Of a stretch of DNA of 64,000 nt, positions 16,101 to 25,607 are shown in pieces. The translations under genes were made by a program, and so were the position numbers. The stretch is from Nocardioides renjunii. GTDB taxonomy: Bacteria > Actinomycetota > Actinomycetes > Propionibacteriales > Nocardioidaceae. The notes beneath the pieces were generated by a model. The model ran no database searches. It had not been told where the DNA came from and was given only the letters and a program-made list of their open reading frames with translations. The number at the start of each line of letters is the position of its first letter. Within the stretch, counting starts at the first letter, position 1. The stretch spans positions 4,154,001 to 4,218,000 of the forward strand of contig NZ_CP141058.1 in the NCBI RefSeq assembly GCF_034661175.1. The letters are read 5' to 3'.

Positions 16101-17512
16101 GGCGCGGAGTCTAGTGTCCGGTCCCACTGCGACCCCCGCTGCGTGAACACGACGAGGATCGACAAGAAGATCCACAGCAGCGTGCTCTCCCGGTTGCCGG
16201 TCAGCGACGGCATCCCGAAGGACGAGCCCCACACGAGGAGGACGATCGCACCGGCCAGCCGCCACTCCTCCCGCGGCAGCGTCTGCCGGAGGCGGATCCA
16301 CTGGATCAGCAACACGACGTGCACGGCCAGCACGAGGAGAGCTCCGACCACGCCGGCGACGACGATGGCCTCGATCCAGGTGGAGTCGTAGGACACCGGC
16401 AGCCCCTTGGCGCCCACCCCGACCACAGGGTGCTCGAGGAGCACCTCGCGTGCCAGCTCCACGAGGCCACCCGGCTGTTCGAACTCGCTCGGGACGCCGC
16501 CGGACCCGTCCTCCGGCTCCGGGGTCGGCGTCGGTGCGTCGCCGGCGCTGCCAGCACCGAAACGTCCGGCGCTCAACGTGTAGAGCCAGGAGTTGCCGGC
16601 CTGGGCACTCCAGACGTACCAACCGAGCATCCCCGAAGCCCCCCAGGTGCCGAGCCAGCCCAGCGCGCCCAGCGTGAAGGAGCCCGCGACGGTCAGCGCG
16701 GCGCTGGCGGTCAGCAGGCGTCGGTGCGGCCTCCCGGTGAGGACCAGTCCCAGGGTGATGAGCACTCCGCCGACGATGAAGATCTTGGAGAGGGTCATCA
16801 CACCGCCGAGGATGACCAGCACCCAGAGCGCGAGCCAGACCCGTCTCGGCACGGACGTGCCCGATCGCACCAGGTAGACCACGCAGAACGCTGCAAGGCT
16901 GTAGGCCACCCCGGCCTCTGCTGGCTGGTTGAACACGCCCGAGAAGCGTCCCGAGCCCGCGGCGAGCTCTGCAACCGTCGCCTCGCTGCCGCTCGCGGCC
17001 CAGAATGCACGGAGGGGCGACAGCTGCTCGACGCCGACGACCGACGTCAGCACGGCAATGGCCCCGTTGAGCGCCATGGCGCCCACGACGACCCAGGACG
17101 CGGTGCGCAGCAGGACTGTCCGAGCGACCACGCGCGTCCAGAAGGCCACGGCCGTCATCGTGGCGAGCGGCAGCAGCGCGTTGTCGAGGCCCGCGACGAG
17201 CGAGCCGGAACCCCACTCCAGGCGGCTCTCGATGGTGAGGCCGCCCACGGCCGCGACCAGCGCATATGACGCCCACAGCGCCAGCACGGGGGCGCCGGGC
17301 AGCAACACGCGTGCGTGCCGCCAGTAGAGCAGCACGGCGACGACAGCAGAGCCGTACAGCGCCAACTGCTCGGTCCGGATCCCGCCGACGACGTACGGCC
17401 CGAGGACGCACACGACGGCGCCCGCGAACCAGTAGAGCGGCCATCGACCATGCGGCCTCGCGTCGCCGTCCGACACCGCTCGGCCGGTCCGGTCCGCCTC
17501 GGCGGACGTCAT
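16097..17512 (-). CDS. O-antigen polymerase/ligase-like membrane protein
   Basis: 471 aa from ATG 17512 (MTSAEADRTG), whose ATGA overlaps the WecB stop. It has about 10-12 hydrophobic helices and a large extracytoplasmic loop (about 280-345) rich in Pro/Glu/Gly. The region LLEHPVVGVGAKGLPVSYDS resembles the H-P-x-x-G-x-G motif of Wzy/WaaL-type proteins. It probably polymerises or ligates the lipid-linked repeat units outside the membrane. The similar protein at 25608-26999 may do the complementary job; which is polymerase and which ligase cannot be decided. Confidence 0.78.
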   Translation of the reverse strand: MTSAEADRTGRAVSDGDARPHGRWPLYWFAGAVVCVLGPYVVGGIRTEQLALYGSAVVAVLLYWRHARVLLPGAPVLALWASYALVAAVGGLTIESRLEWGSGSLVAGLDNALLPLATMTAVAFWTRVVARTVLLRTASWVVVGAMALNGAIAVLTSVVGVEQLSPLRAFWAASGSEATVAELAAGSGRFSGVFNQPAEAGVAYSLAAFCVVYLVRSGTSVPRRVWLALWVLVILGGVMTLSKIFIVGGVLITLGLVLTGRPHRRLLTASAALTVAGSFTLGALGWLGTWGASGMLGWYVWSAQAGNSWLYTLSAGRFGAGSAGDAPTPTPEPEDGSGGVPSEFEQPGGLVELAREVLLEHPVVGVGAKGLPVSYDSTWIEAIVVAGVVGALLVLAVHVVLLIQWIRLRQTLPREEWRLAGAIVLLVWGSSFGMPSLTGNRESTLLWIFLSILVVFTQRGSQWDRTLDSAP

Positions 17513-18639
17513 CGCGCCTCGTCCACGCCCGTACGGATACCCAGCCACGCCTCGTACCTGGCGTGCGTGGACAGGATGAACCCGACCGCCCGCCGCGAGC
17601 AGTCCCCGATGCGGTAGTCGTCGGGCACCCGGGAGGCGCGGTCGGTGTCGGACACCGCGAAGCGGACCGCTTCGACCACGTTGGCGGCGTCGAGGCCGGT
17701 CATCAGGATCGAGGCCGAGTCGAGCGCCTCGGGCCGCTCGATCGCGTCGCGCAGCGTCACGGCCGGGAAGTCGAGCAGCGACGACTCCTCGGAGATGGTG
17801 CCCGAGTCCGACAGCACGCAGTAGGACTGCTTCTGGAGCTTGTTGTAGTCGAGGAAGCCGAGCGGCTCGTGGAAGGTGATGCCCTCGGTCGACCGGCCCA
17901 GCGCGTCGAGCCGCTTGCGGGTGCGGGGGTGGGTGGACACGAGCACCGGCATGCCGGTCTCGGTGATGACGCCCTCGAGGCAGTCGAGCAGCAGGTTGAG
18001 CCGGTCGGGGTTGTCGACGTTCTCCTCGCGGTGCGCACTCACCAGGATGTACTGCTGCGGCGTGAGCCCGAGGCGCTCGACGGCATCGGAGGCGTCGATC
18101 TGCTCAGCATGTGCGGCCAGCACCTCCTTCATGGGAGACCCCGTCTTGAGGATGTGACGCGGGCGCAGGCCCTCGGCGAGCAGGTTGCGCCGGGCGTGCT
18201 CGGTGTAGACGAGGTTGAAGTCGGCCACGTGGTCGACGAGGCGACGGTTGGTCTCCTCGGGGACGTTCTCGTCGAAGCAGCGGTTGCCCGCCTCCATGTG
18301 GTAGACGGGGATGCGCATGCGCTTGGCCATCAGGGCTGCCAGGCAGCTGTTGGTGTCGCCGAGCACGAGCACCGCGTCCGGACGCTCCTCGAGGAGCACC
18401 TCCTCCGTCTTGATGAGGACCTCGCCCAGCACCCTGCCGAGGCTGCTGGTGTCGACGTCGAGCAGGTGGTCGGGCGAGCGCAGCCCCAGCTCGGAGAAGA
18501 AGATCTCGTTGAGGTTGTGGTCGTAGTTCTGCCCGGTGTGCACGAGCACGTGGTCGACGGTGCGGTCCAGCAGCTTGATCGTCTCGGACAACCGGATGAT
18601 CTCGGGCCGCGTGCCGACGACGGTCATCACCTTGGTCAT
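17509..18639 (-). CDS. wecB: UDP-N-acetylglucosamine 2-epimerase family, WecB/FnlC/CapG-type
   Basis: 376 aa from ATG 18639. It shows VVGTRPEIIRLSETIKLL at the N-terminus, HTGQNYD, VLGDTNSCLAALMAKRM, YHMEAGNRCFDENVPEE, SAHREENVD and LSDSGTISEESSLL, the full set of non-hydrolysing 2-epimerase motifs. Next to CapE and CapF homologues, it is best read as the third enzyme of UDP-L-FucNAc synthesis, the C2 epimerisation step of CapG/FnlC, rather than a ManNAc enzyme. It is coupled by 4-bp overlaps on both sides. Confidence 0.93.
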   Translation of the reverse strand: MTKVMTVVGTRPEIIRLSETIKLLDRTVDHVLVHTGQNYDHNLNEIFFSELGLRSPDHLLDVDTSSLGRVLGEVLIKTEEVLLEERPDAVLVLGDTNSCLAALMAKRMRIPVYHMEAGNRCFDENVPEETNRRLVDHVADFNLVYTEHARRNLLAEGLRPRHILKTGSPMKEVLAAHAEQIDASDAVERLGLTPQQYILVSAHREENVDNPDRLNLLLDCLEGVITETGMPVLVSTHPRTRKRLDALGRSTEGITFHEPLGFLDYNKLQKQSYCVLSDSGTISEESSLLDFPAVTLRDAIERPEALDSASILMTGLDAANVVEAVRFAVSDTDRASRVPDDYRIGDCSRRAVGFILSTHARYEAWLGIRTGVDEAR

Positions 18640-19751
18640 GGGTTCTCCTGCGGGGCCGAGGGGACGACGGGCTCGTGGATGGTGTCGGGCGCGTCGGGGT
18701 GAAAGAGGGAGTCGGTCCAGAACAGCGTGGTGAGCACGCCCTCACCGACGTTGGTGATGTCGTGCGACCACATCGTCGGCATGTCGACGACGACCGGCTC
18801 CTTGCCGGACACGGGCAGCTCGACGACCTCGTCGTGGAACATGCGCCGCAGCCGGATGACCGCCTCGCCGTCGAGCACGACGAACCGCTCGATCTTGTGG
18901 AGGTGGTAGTGGATCCCTCGGGTCACACCGGGGACCGTCGTGGAGACGAAGGTCTGGCCGCCCTGCCCGTGCGACCGCACCGTCTCCACCAGCCGACCCC
19001 GTGCGTCGCTCCGCGGCGTCAGAGCGAGGGGGTAGTGGTCCGGGAAGAGAGCCGCGCGGTAGGTGTTGAAGAGATCGCGCTCGAAGTCGTCGGCCATCGC
19101 CGGCACGTCGGCGCTCGGGACGTACGTCGCGTGGAACCGCTCGAGCAGGTCCCACACCTGCTGCACCGAGGTCGGGTGCGCCGACGGCTGCACGGTCTCC
19201 GGCGACGTCGGCTCCAGCGCGTCGAGCAGGGCCTGCGCGGCGCCCTGGGCGTGGAGCAGCTCGATGGGGCGGTCGGCGATGTCCGGGCGGTCGTTGGAGA
19301 TCACGCGGTCGACGAAGGTGGCGACGAAGGAGTTGTAGCCCGGTCGCCCGTGCTCGCCGAAGAGGTTCGGGAGCCGGACGTCGACGAAACGACCACCGGT
19401 GCGGGTGGCGACACCTCGCAGCACGTCGGCCGCGCCTGCCTTGCCCTCGGCGTACGCAGTGCCGTTGCCGACCTGGATCGAGTTGGCGAACACGACCGCG
19501 ACACCGCTGGTGGTAGCGAGCGCGGCGGCCAGGTGCTGCGCGAGCCCGACGTTGAGACTGACGAGCTCGTCGTCGGAGGCGCGGTTGACGCCCGCGACGT
19601 GGATGACGGCGTCCGCGCCGGCCACCAGCTCAGCCAGTCGGTCCCACTCCGCACGCCCCACCGGCACGATCTCGTGCTCGGAGGTGGCGTGCACGCGGCA
19701 ACGCAGGTGCCACCCCAGGAACCCCTCGGCACCGGTCAGCAGGATCTTCAC
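18636..19751 (-). CDS. capF: CapF/FnlB bifunctional SDR-cupin enzyme of UDP-L-FucNAc synthesis
   Basis: 371 aa from GTG 19751. The N-terminal SDR domain (KILLTGAEGFLGWHLRCRV, DAVIHVAGVNRA, VRLPNLFGEHGRPGYNSFV) is followed from about residue 245 by a cupin domain with GIHYHLHKIERFVVLDGEAVI and MPTMWSHDITNVGE. This fusion is diagnostic of CapF: the cupin half epimerises the keto intermediate at C3, and the SDR half reduces C4 with NADPH. It lies between CapE and the WecB-type epimerase, in the same order as fnlA-fnlB-fnlC. Confidence 0.94.
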   Translation of the reverse strand: MKILLTGAEGFLGWHLRCRVHATSEHEIVPVGRAEWDRLAELVAGADAVIHVAGVNRASDDELVSLNVGLAQHLAAALATTSGVAVVFANSIQVGNGTAYAEGKAGAADVLRGVATRTGGRFVDVRLPNLFGEHGRPGYNSFVATFVDRVISNDRPDIADRPIELLHAQGAAQALLDALEPTSPETVQPSAHPTSVQQVWDLLERFHATYVPSADVPAMADDFERDLFNTYRAALFPDHYPLALTPRSDARGRLVETVRSHGQGGQTFVSTTVPGVTRGIHYHLHKIERFVVLDGEAVIRLRRMFHDEVVELPVSGKEPVVVDMPTMWSHDITNVGEGVLTTLFWTDSLFHPDAPDTIHEPVVPSAPQENP

Positions 19752-20794
19752 GCGCGCAGCTCGGGGTCGGCGGCGATCTCAGGGATGGTGCGCAGCAGCG
19801 CCACGGTCTGCTCGACGTCGAGCAGGGGTACGGAGTCGGAGGAGTAGTCGACCGTGGTGTCGACCTCCTCCTCACCCTCGGTGAAGTACTTCTCGTACTG
19901 CAGGCCACGGTCGTCGAGGGGTACGCGGAAGTAGTCGCCCTGATCGGCGGCCTTGGCGATCTCCTCGCGTGTCAGCAGCGTCTCGTGCAGCTTCTCGCCG
20001 TGCCGGGTGCCGATGTGGTTGACCTCCGGCTCGTCCTGACCGAGGAGCCGTCCGACGGCGGTGGCGAGGGTCCCCACCGTGGTGGCGGCCGCCTTCCGCA
20101 CGAACAGGTCGCCCGGCTGGGCGTGCACGAAGGCGTGCTTGACCAGGTCCACCGAGTCGTCGAGCGACATGAGGAACCGCGTCATGCGCGGATCGGTGAT
20201 GGTGAGGGGCTTGCCCTCCTTGAGGAGGGAGATGAAGGCGGGGATGACCGATCCGCGGGAGTACATCACGTTGCCGTAGCGCGTCACCGAGACCGTCATG
20301 TCGTTGCCGATGTGGTTGCGCGCGAATGCCTGCGCCGTCTTCTCCATCAGCGCCTTCGACATGCCCATCGCATTGACGGGGTAGACCGCCTTGTCGGTGC
20401 TGAGCAGCACGACCGAGCGGACACCGGCTGCGGCGCTGGCCTCGATCACGTTGTGGCTGCCGGTCACATTCGTCTTGACCGCCTGCTGCGGGAAGAACTC
20501 GCAGGAGGGCACCTGCTTGAGCGCGGCGGCGTGAAAGACGAAGTCGGCGTCGAGGACGGCCGTGCGGACGCTGTCGATGTCACGCACGTCGCCGAGGAAG
20601 AAGCGGACGCGCTCGTCGTTGAACGAGCGGCGCATCTGGTCCTGCTTCGCCTCGTCCCGGCTGAAGATGTTGATCCGGGCGGCCCCGTCGGCGAGGAGGT
20701 GCTTGGCCATGATCGAGCCGAAGGAGCCGGTGCCGCCGGTGATGGTGATGGTGCGGCCGGAGACGCCTTCGGTCGTGGTCTGGGCTGCAGTCAC
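19748..20794 (-). CDS. capE: CapE/FnlA UDP-GlcNAc 4,6-dehydratase/5-epimerase
   Basis: 348 aa from GTG 20794 (coupled GTGA with the aminotransferase stop). It has the SDR cofactor loop TITGGTGSFGSIMAKHLL, FHAAALKQVPSCEFFP, LLSTDKAVYPVNAMGMSKALMEK and TRYGNVMYSRGSVIPAF, which distinguish soluble CapE/FnlA from membrane PglF-type dehydratases. It converts UDP-GlcNAc to the 4-keto-6-deoxy-L-talo type intermediate used by CapF. It has a short acidic C-terminal tail. Function is strongly supported by the CapF and WecB neighbours. Confidence 0.94.
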   Translation of the reverse strand: MTAAQTTTEGVSGRTITITGGTGSFGSIMAKHLLADGAARINIFSRDEAKQDQMRRSFNDERVRFFLGDVRDIDSVRTAVLDADFVFHAAALKQVPSCEFFPQQAVKTNVTGSHNVIEASAAAGVRSVVLLSTDKAVYPVNAMGMSKALMEKTAQAFARNHIGNDMTVSVTRYGNVMYSRGSVIPAFISLLKEGKPLTITDPRMTRFLMSLDDSVDLVKHAFVHAQPGDLFVRKAAATTVGTLATAVGRLLGQDEPEVNHIGTRHGEKLHETLLTREEIAKAADQGDYFRVPLDDRGLQYEKYFTEGEEEVDTTVDYSSDSVPLLDVEQTVALLRTIPEIAADPELRA

Positions 20795-21948
20795 GAGGAT
20801 TTCCCTTCGAGGAAGCTGAGGATGTGCACGCGGACACGTTCGAACTGCTCGTCGCTGAGCGCTGAACCGCTCGGCAGCGACAGGCCGGTCCTGAAGAAGC
20901 GTTCGGACGTGCCGTTGACGTAGGCGGGGCAGGCCGCGAAGACCGGTTGGAGGTGCATCGGCTTCCACAGCGGGCGGGCCTCGATGTCGTCCCTCGCGAG
21001 ATCGGCTCGCAGCTCGTCGGCGGTCCAGCCCGCCACCGCGGGGTCGACGACGACCGACGTGAGCCAGAAGTTGTCGTGGTCCGCGCCGGCAGGTGCATCG
21101 CGGCCGTCGTCGCCGCCGAAGACGGTGACCCCGTCCACGGGGTCGAACAGCTCGGCATAGCGCCGTCGCCAACCCCGCCGCCGTTCCAGCATCGACGGGA
21201 GCCGCTCGAGCTGCGCCCGACCCACCGCAGCCAGCAGGTTCGACATCCGGTAGTTGTAGCCGACGTCGACGTGCTCGTAGTGAACGACTGGCTGGCGCGC
21301 CTGGGTGGCGAGGTAGCGGGTGCGCGCGGCCATGTCGGGGTCGTCGCAGAGCAGCGCGCCGCCACCCGACGTGGTCATGATCTTGTTGCCGTTGAAGGAG
21401 ACGATCGACGCGACGCCGTCCTGGCCGGCGCGCCTGCCCTCGCGCGAGGCACCGAGCGACTCCGCGGCGTCGACGAGGACGGGCACGTCTCTCGCGGAGG
21501 CGATCTCTCCGATGGCGCGGTGGTCGGCCACCTTGCCGATGAGGTCGACCGGGACGATGGCAGCCACGTCGGCCCCACCACGTACCTGGTCGTCGATCGC
21601 CTCGGCCAGCAGGTCCGGATCCATGTTGCCGGTCTCGTCGGAGTCCACGAAGACGGGCGTCGCGCCGGTGTAGGTGATGGCGTTGGCAGTGGCGGCGAAG
21701 GTCATCGACGAGGTGATGACGACGGTCGCCGGCGCGGCGCCGAGCTGGAGCAGGCCGAGGTGCAGGGCGGCGCTGCCCGAGGAGAGCGCGACGGCGTACG
21801 TACGACCCGTGAACGCGGCGAGCTCGGCCTCGAACGCGTCGACCTCCGGCCCGAGCGGTGCCACCCAACCCGACCGGAGGGCGCGCACGAGCGCGTCCTC
21901 CTCCGCCTGGGTCACGTCGGGCGACGAAAGGAAGATGCGTGCGGTCAC
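20791..21948 (-). CDS. DegT/DnrJ/EryC1/StrS aminotransferase, PglE-like
   Basis: 385 aa from GTG 21948, overlapping the preceding dehydratase stop by 4 bp. It shows AVALSSGSAALHLGL (phosphate-binding), VDAAESLGA, and the PLP lysine in SFNGNKIMTTSGGGALL, followed by NYRMSNLLAAVGRAQLERL. It would place an amino group at C4 of UDP-4-keto-6-deoxy-GlcNAc. With the PglF-like dehydratase before it and the PglD-like acetyltransferase in the same operon, it completes a UDP-diNAcBac-type route. The ExxSxGA and FNGNK motifs are those of PglE/LegC-type enzymes. Confidence 0.92.
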   Translation of the reverse strand: MTARIFLSSPDVTQAEEDALVRALRSGWVAPLGPEVDAFEAELAAFTGRTYAVALSSGSAALHLGLLQLGAAPATVVITSSMTFAATANAITYTGATPVFVDSDETGNMDPDLLAEAIDDQVRGGADVAAIVPVDLIGKVADHRAIGEIASARDVPVLVDAAESLGASREGRRAGQDGVASIVSFNGNKIMTTSGGGALLCDDPDMAARTRYLATQARQPVVHYEHVDVGYNYRMSNLLAAVGRAQLERLPSMLERRRGWRRRYAELFDPVDGVTVFGGDDGRDAPAGADHDNFWLTSVVVDPAVAGWTADELRADLARDDIEARPLWKPMHLQPVFAACPAYVNGTSERFFRTGLSLPSGSALSDEQFERVRVHILSFLEGKSS

Positions 21949-23693
21949 TGGTCTCCCGCCGTGATGGTGAGGTCGCTGAGCTCGGCCGGGTCGATGGGCG
22001 GGACGGACACCGAACGGATCATCGGATGCCCTGTCGGGGTGGCTGACTCGTCCTCGGAGAAGAGCACCTCGTGCAGCTTCTCGCCCGGCCGGAGCCCGCT
22101 GAACACGATGTCCACACCGGCTGCACCCGACAGCGAGATCATGCGCTTGGCCACGTCGAGGATGCGAACCGGCTCGCCCATCTCAAGCACCAGCACGGCG
22201 CCGGCGTCACCCATCGCACCGGCCTGGACGACCAGCTCGCACGCCTCGGGAATCGTCATGAAGTAGCGGGTCACGTCGGGATGGGTGACCGTGATCGGCC
22301 CGCCGGCCGCGATCTGCGCGTTGAAGGTGTGCAGCATCGAGCCCCGCGAGCCCAGCACGTTGCCGAACCGGACGGACATGTAGGGCAGGCCGGTGGAGCG
22401 CGCCTGCCAGGCGGTGAGCTGCTCGGCCAGCCGCTTCGTGGAGCCCAGGACGCTCGTCGCGTCGGCAGCCTTGTCCGTGGAGATGTTGACGAACCGCTCG
22501 ACGCCGAACTCCGCGGCCAGCTCGAGCAGGTTGAGGGTGCCGAGGACGTTGGTCTTCCATCCCTCCGCCGGGAAGCGCTCGAGCATCGGCAGGTGCTTGA
22601 GGGCAGCTGCGTGGAAGACGATCTGCGGTCGGGCGTCGGCGAAGATGGCGCGCAAGCTCGCCTGGTCTCGGATGTCGGCGAGCACGGTCTCGGGCGAGTC
22701 GAGCAGGCCGTGGCCGTAGATCGCGAGCTGGACGGCGTGCAGGGCCGACTCGTCGCGGTCGAGCAGGGTGAGCGCCGACGGGCCGAACCGGTGGACCTGG
22801 CGCGCGAGCTCGGAGCCGATGGAGCCGCCGGCACCCGTGATGAGCACCCGCTTGCCGCTCAGGTAGCCCGCGATCGAGGACAGGTCGGTCTCGACCTGGT
22901 GCCGTCCGAGGACGTCGCCGATCTCGACACGCCGGATGTCGTGCGGCTTGACCTGGCCGCCGATGAGATCGCTGAGTCGGGGCAGGATGAACACCTCGAG
23001 CCCCGCGTCCGCCGCCTCGCGCTGGACCCGGTCGACCAGCTCGCCGGAGGCGCCCGGCACGGCCAGCACCACTGCCGCAACGCCCATGGCGTCCGCCACC
23101 TCGGCCAGCGACCGGCCGGTGCCCACGACCGGCACCCCGTGGATGCGCAGGTGGCGCTTGCCCGGGTTGTCGTCGATGAACCCGACCGCACGAAGACCGA
23201 GACTGCGATCAGAACGAGTCAGGCGCATGACCTGCCGACCGGCGTCGCCGGCTCCGTAGATGAGGACCGGGCGGCCCGAGCGGCGACGCGCCTCGTTGTC
23301 CCGGTCACGCAGCGCCCGGTAGAACCAGCGTCCTGCGGCCGCCGCCACCAGCGCGATCGGCGGAGCCAGCACCGGCAGGCTGCGAGGCAGCGTGTCGTTG
23401 AGGACAGGAGTGGTGACGACCGTGATGGCCGCGACGCCGAGGAAGTGCAGCGCCAGCCCGAACGCCTCGTCGAAGGAGCCGACCAGGAACTTGCCCCGGT
23501 AGAACTTGGTGAGGAAGCCGATGACCACGAGCAGGACCCACGAGATGACGAGGTAGCGAAGGACGGCCTCCCACTGCACGTCGGAGATCCGGAAGGAGTA
23601 CCGCAGACCGATCACGAACGCGGTGCCGAGGGTCCAGCAGACGATGTCCCAGGTCGCCAAGGCGCCCCGTCGCAGATATCCGTTGGACAACAT
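21945..23693 (-). CDS. Membrane nucleotide-sugar 4,6-dehydratase, PglF/WbpM-like
   Basis: 582 aa from ATG 23693; an upstream in-frame TTG at 23741 would add 16 residues. The N-terminal ~135 residues contain four hydrophobic helices, followed by a Rossmann CoA-binding-like domain (VLIYGAGDAGRQVMRL) and an SDR domain (VLITGAGGSIGSELARQ, FHAAALKHLPMLERFP, ISTDKAADATSVLGSTKRLAE, RFGNVLGSRGSMLHTF). PglF makes UDP-4-keto-6-deoxy-GlcNAc at the membrane. It is the first gene of the 11-gene operon and presumably lies just after the promoter. Confidence 0.93.
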   Translation of the reverse strand: MLSNGYLRRGALATWDIVCWTLGTAFVIGLRYSFRISDVQWEAVLRYLVISWVLLVVIGFLTKFYRGKFLVGSFDEAFGLALHFLGVAAITVVTTPVLNDTLPRSLPVLAPPIALVAAAAGRWFYRALRDRDNEARRRSGRPVLIYGAGDAGRQVMRLTRSDRSLGLRAVGFIDDNPGKRHLRIHGVPVVGTGRSLAEVADAMGVAAVVLAVPGASGELVDRVQREAADAGLEVFILPRLSDLIGGQVKPHDIRRVEIGDVLGRHQVETDLSSIAGYLSGKRVLITGAGGSIGSELARQVHRFGPSALTLLDRDESALHAVQLAIYGHGLLDSPETVLADIRDQASLRAIFADARPQIVFHAAALKHLPMLERFPAEGWKTNVLGTLNLLELAAEFGVERFVNISTDKAADATSVLGSTKRLAEQLTAWQARSTGLPYMSVRFGNVLGSRGSMLHTFNAQIAAGGPITVTHPDVTRYFMTIPEACELVVQAGAMGDAGAVLVLEMGEPVRILDVAKRMISLSGAAGVDIVFSGLRPGEKLHEVLFSEDESATPTGHPMIRSVSVPPIDPAELSDLTITAGDQ

Positions 23694-23815
23694 CTCGAAC
23701 CCCGTCAACTCAGCAAAAGACCTCGACGATGCTAACGCCAATCGACGTCCGGACCGTGATTGGTGCCTCGAGAGGGGTCACGAGGGGGGTTCCGCGAGAG
23801 GCGAGGGCGGGCCCC

Positions 23816-23844
23816 CCGACCGCCCGGTCGGCATGCCCTAGAGT
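23816..23844 (+). promoter_or_regulatory. Possible promoter for the GT2 gene, in the divergent intergenic region
   Basis: The 195-bp region 23694-23888 separates the minus-strand glycan operon from the plus-strand GT2 gene. It contains the palindrome CCGACCG-CC-CGGTCGG (23816-23831) and, 17 bp after CCGACC, the hexamer TAGAGT (23839-23844), a plausible -10. The -35 match is weak. No promoter for the minus-strand operon stood out. Confidence 0.25.
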
Positions 23845-23888
23845 CGCGGCGTCGCTCGCCGACCGTCCCGCACCGAGGAGCTGATCGA

Positions 23889-25499
23889 GTGCCTCCACCC
23901 GTCGTCACCCTGCGCTTGCACGACGTGGGTCGCGAGGATCGCCTTCGCGCCTGGGTCGAGGCCCTGGGACGCGTCGACGGCTTCGCGCGCAACCTCCGCA
24001 CCGACGCGCTGACGAGCCCCGAGGTGCTCGACGTCTGGTGCGCTGACGCGGGCGTCGGTCCCGTGGTCCTCGGCGAACCGCCCGCCTCGGACGTCGTGGT
24101 GATCGCCCGCGCCGACGACCTTCCCACACCGGGAGCCCTTCACCGGCTGGTCGCGGCGACGCACGCGAGCGGCGTGACCCACGAGACCCGGGTGCTGCCG
24201 TGCCGCGAGAGCGACCAGGGTCCCCACCAGGAGCCGGCCCGCGCCCCGTCAGCCTGCGCCGCGTTCCCCGCCGCCGCTATCGACGGCGTGCCATGGCACG
24301 CAGGCCCCGACGAGACGGTCGACTCGCTCCGGGCACGCGGCGCAGACGTACGCCGCCTGGCGACCGCCGCGGTCTTCGTGGACGCATGGCCCGGCCGCAC
24401 GGCCGTCCCCCTGCAGGACGGCGGCGACGGCAGCGTGCCGCCGTACGGGCATCCTGCGGCCGTCCCCACCACGTCGCTGCACCAGCTTCTCGTCGAGACC
24501 GGAATCGTCCCGCCCGCCCTGGCGCAGAATCGTGGGCCCCGGCCTCTGCTCACCGTCCTCACCCGCACGCAGGGTGCTCGCCTGCTGTGCCTCGAGGAGA
24601 CCCTCACGTGCCTGGCCGGCCAGTCCGTCCGTGACTTCGAGGTCGTCGTGGCGTGCCACCGAGCGTCGGTCGAGGGAAGCGCGCGGGTGCGGCGCCTGGT
24701 GTCCGCAATGCCTGCCTGGCTGCGGGAGCGGATCCGGGTGCTCGACGTGGACCGGCCCGGTCGATCCGCTCCGCTCAACGACGCCCTGGACGTGGCCACC
24801 GGTCGTTTCGCGGTGATGCTGGACGACGACGACGTGGTGACCACGGACTGGGTCGCGGCCTTCGCCGAGGCGGAGGCTCGCGGACCCGGAACCGTCCTGC
24901 GGTCCGCAGCCCTGGCCCAGGACGTGAGTCCGTACGTGGACGACCGTGCCGACGGCCCTGCACCGCTCGAGGTCGGGCCGGCCCGCCGGGTGTGGCCGGA
25001 CGAGTTCAGCCTCGTCGACCACCTGTGGGACAACGCCTCCCCGCCCATGACGTTCGCCGTCCCCCGAGGGGTGTTCGACGACCTCGGTGTGCGCTTCGCC
25101 GAGACACTGGACACGACGGAGGACTGGGACTTCCTGCTGAGGGCGGCCTCGGTCGCAGGCGCGACCAGCACGCCGGCGGTGACCGCCGTCTACCGGGTCT
25201 GGACCGAGGGTGAGGGCTCACGACACCTTCACGACTCCGACACATGGACCGCGGGACGGCAGGCGGTGGTGGACGCCGCCGACCAGCGCCTCGCGCTCCT
25301 TCCTCGCGGTGAGGCGCGCGCCGTCCGCGCGCTGCACCAGGCCCTCCTCGACGAGCGTGCCGAGAAGTTCCGCTTCGCCGGGCTCAATGAGCAGGCCGCG
25401 AAGGACCTGGTGACGGTCAACGAGGCCGTCGTCGCCCTCCGTGCCCGGATCGCCGTCCTGGAGGAGCGGCTGAAGAACCAGAGGCGTCGCCGCCAGTAG
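23889..25499 (+). CDS. Glycosyltransferase family 2 protein with N-terminal extension and C-terminal coiled coil
   Basis: 536 aa from GTG 23889, with GAGGAG at 23875-23880 eight bases upstream. The first ~210 residues resemble an extra, degenerate glycosyl-transfer or recognition domain of unknown role. The GT-A domain begins near RPLLTVLTRTQGARLLCLEE, with VMLDDDDVVTTDWV holding the metal-binding DxD, and TTEDWDFLLRAA as the likely acceptor-side acidic motif. The last ~60 residues form a heptad-rich helix that may oligomerise the protein. It is transcribed divergently from the operon and is followed 108 bp later by a ligase-like gene. Confidence 0.85.
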   Translation: MPPPVVTLRLHDVGREDRLRAWVEALGRVDGFARNLRTDALTSPEVLDVWCADAGVGPVVLGEPPASDVVVIARADDLPTPGALHRLVAATHASGVTHETRVLPCRESDQGPHQEPARAPSACAAFPAAAIDGVPWHAGPDETVDSLRARGADVRRLATAAVFVDAWPGRTAVPLQDGGDGSVPPYGHPAAVPTTSLHQLLVETGIVPPALAQNRGPRPLLTVLTRTQGARLLCLEETLTCLAGQSVRDFEVVVACHRASVEGSARVRRLVSAMPAWLRERIRVLDVDRPGRSAPLNDALDVATGRFAVMLDDDDVVTTDWVAAFAEAEARGPGTVLRSAALAQDVSPYVDDRADGPAPLEVGPARRVWPDEFSLVDHLWDNASPPMTFAVPRGVFDDLGVRFAETLDTTEDWDFLLRAASVAGATSTPAVTAVYRVWTEGEGSRHLHDSDTWTAGRQAVVDAADQRLALLPRGEARAVRALHQALLDERAEKFRFAGLNEQAAKDLVTVNEAVVALRARIAVLEERLKNQRRRRQ

Positions 25500-25607
25500 G
25501 CATCGCGCCCGACGATCCTGCACGCGACTTTGGCTGGCCTTACCCTGTGGCGTCGGTCGCCACGGCCGCGAACCCGCCACCTCGGACCCGACCGGAGCCC
25601 AGACACC

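Noticed and set aside
23670-23685. Another GATATC site like those in the palindromic elements
   Set aside because: Flanking bases are not palindromic and it lies in the normal coding sequence of the PglF-like gene.
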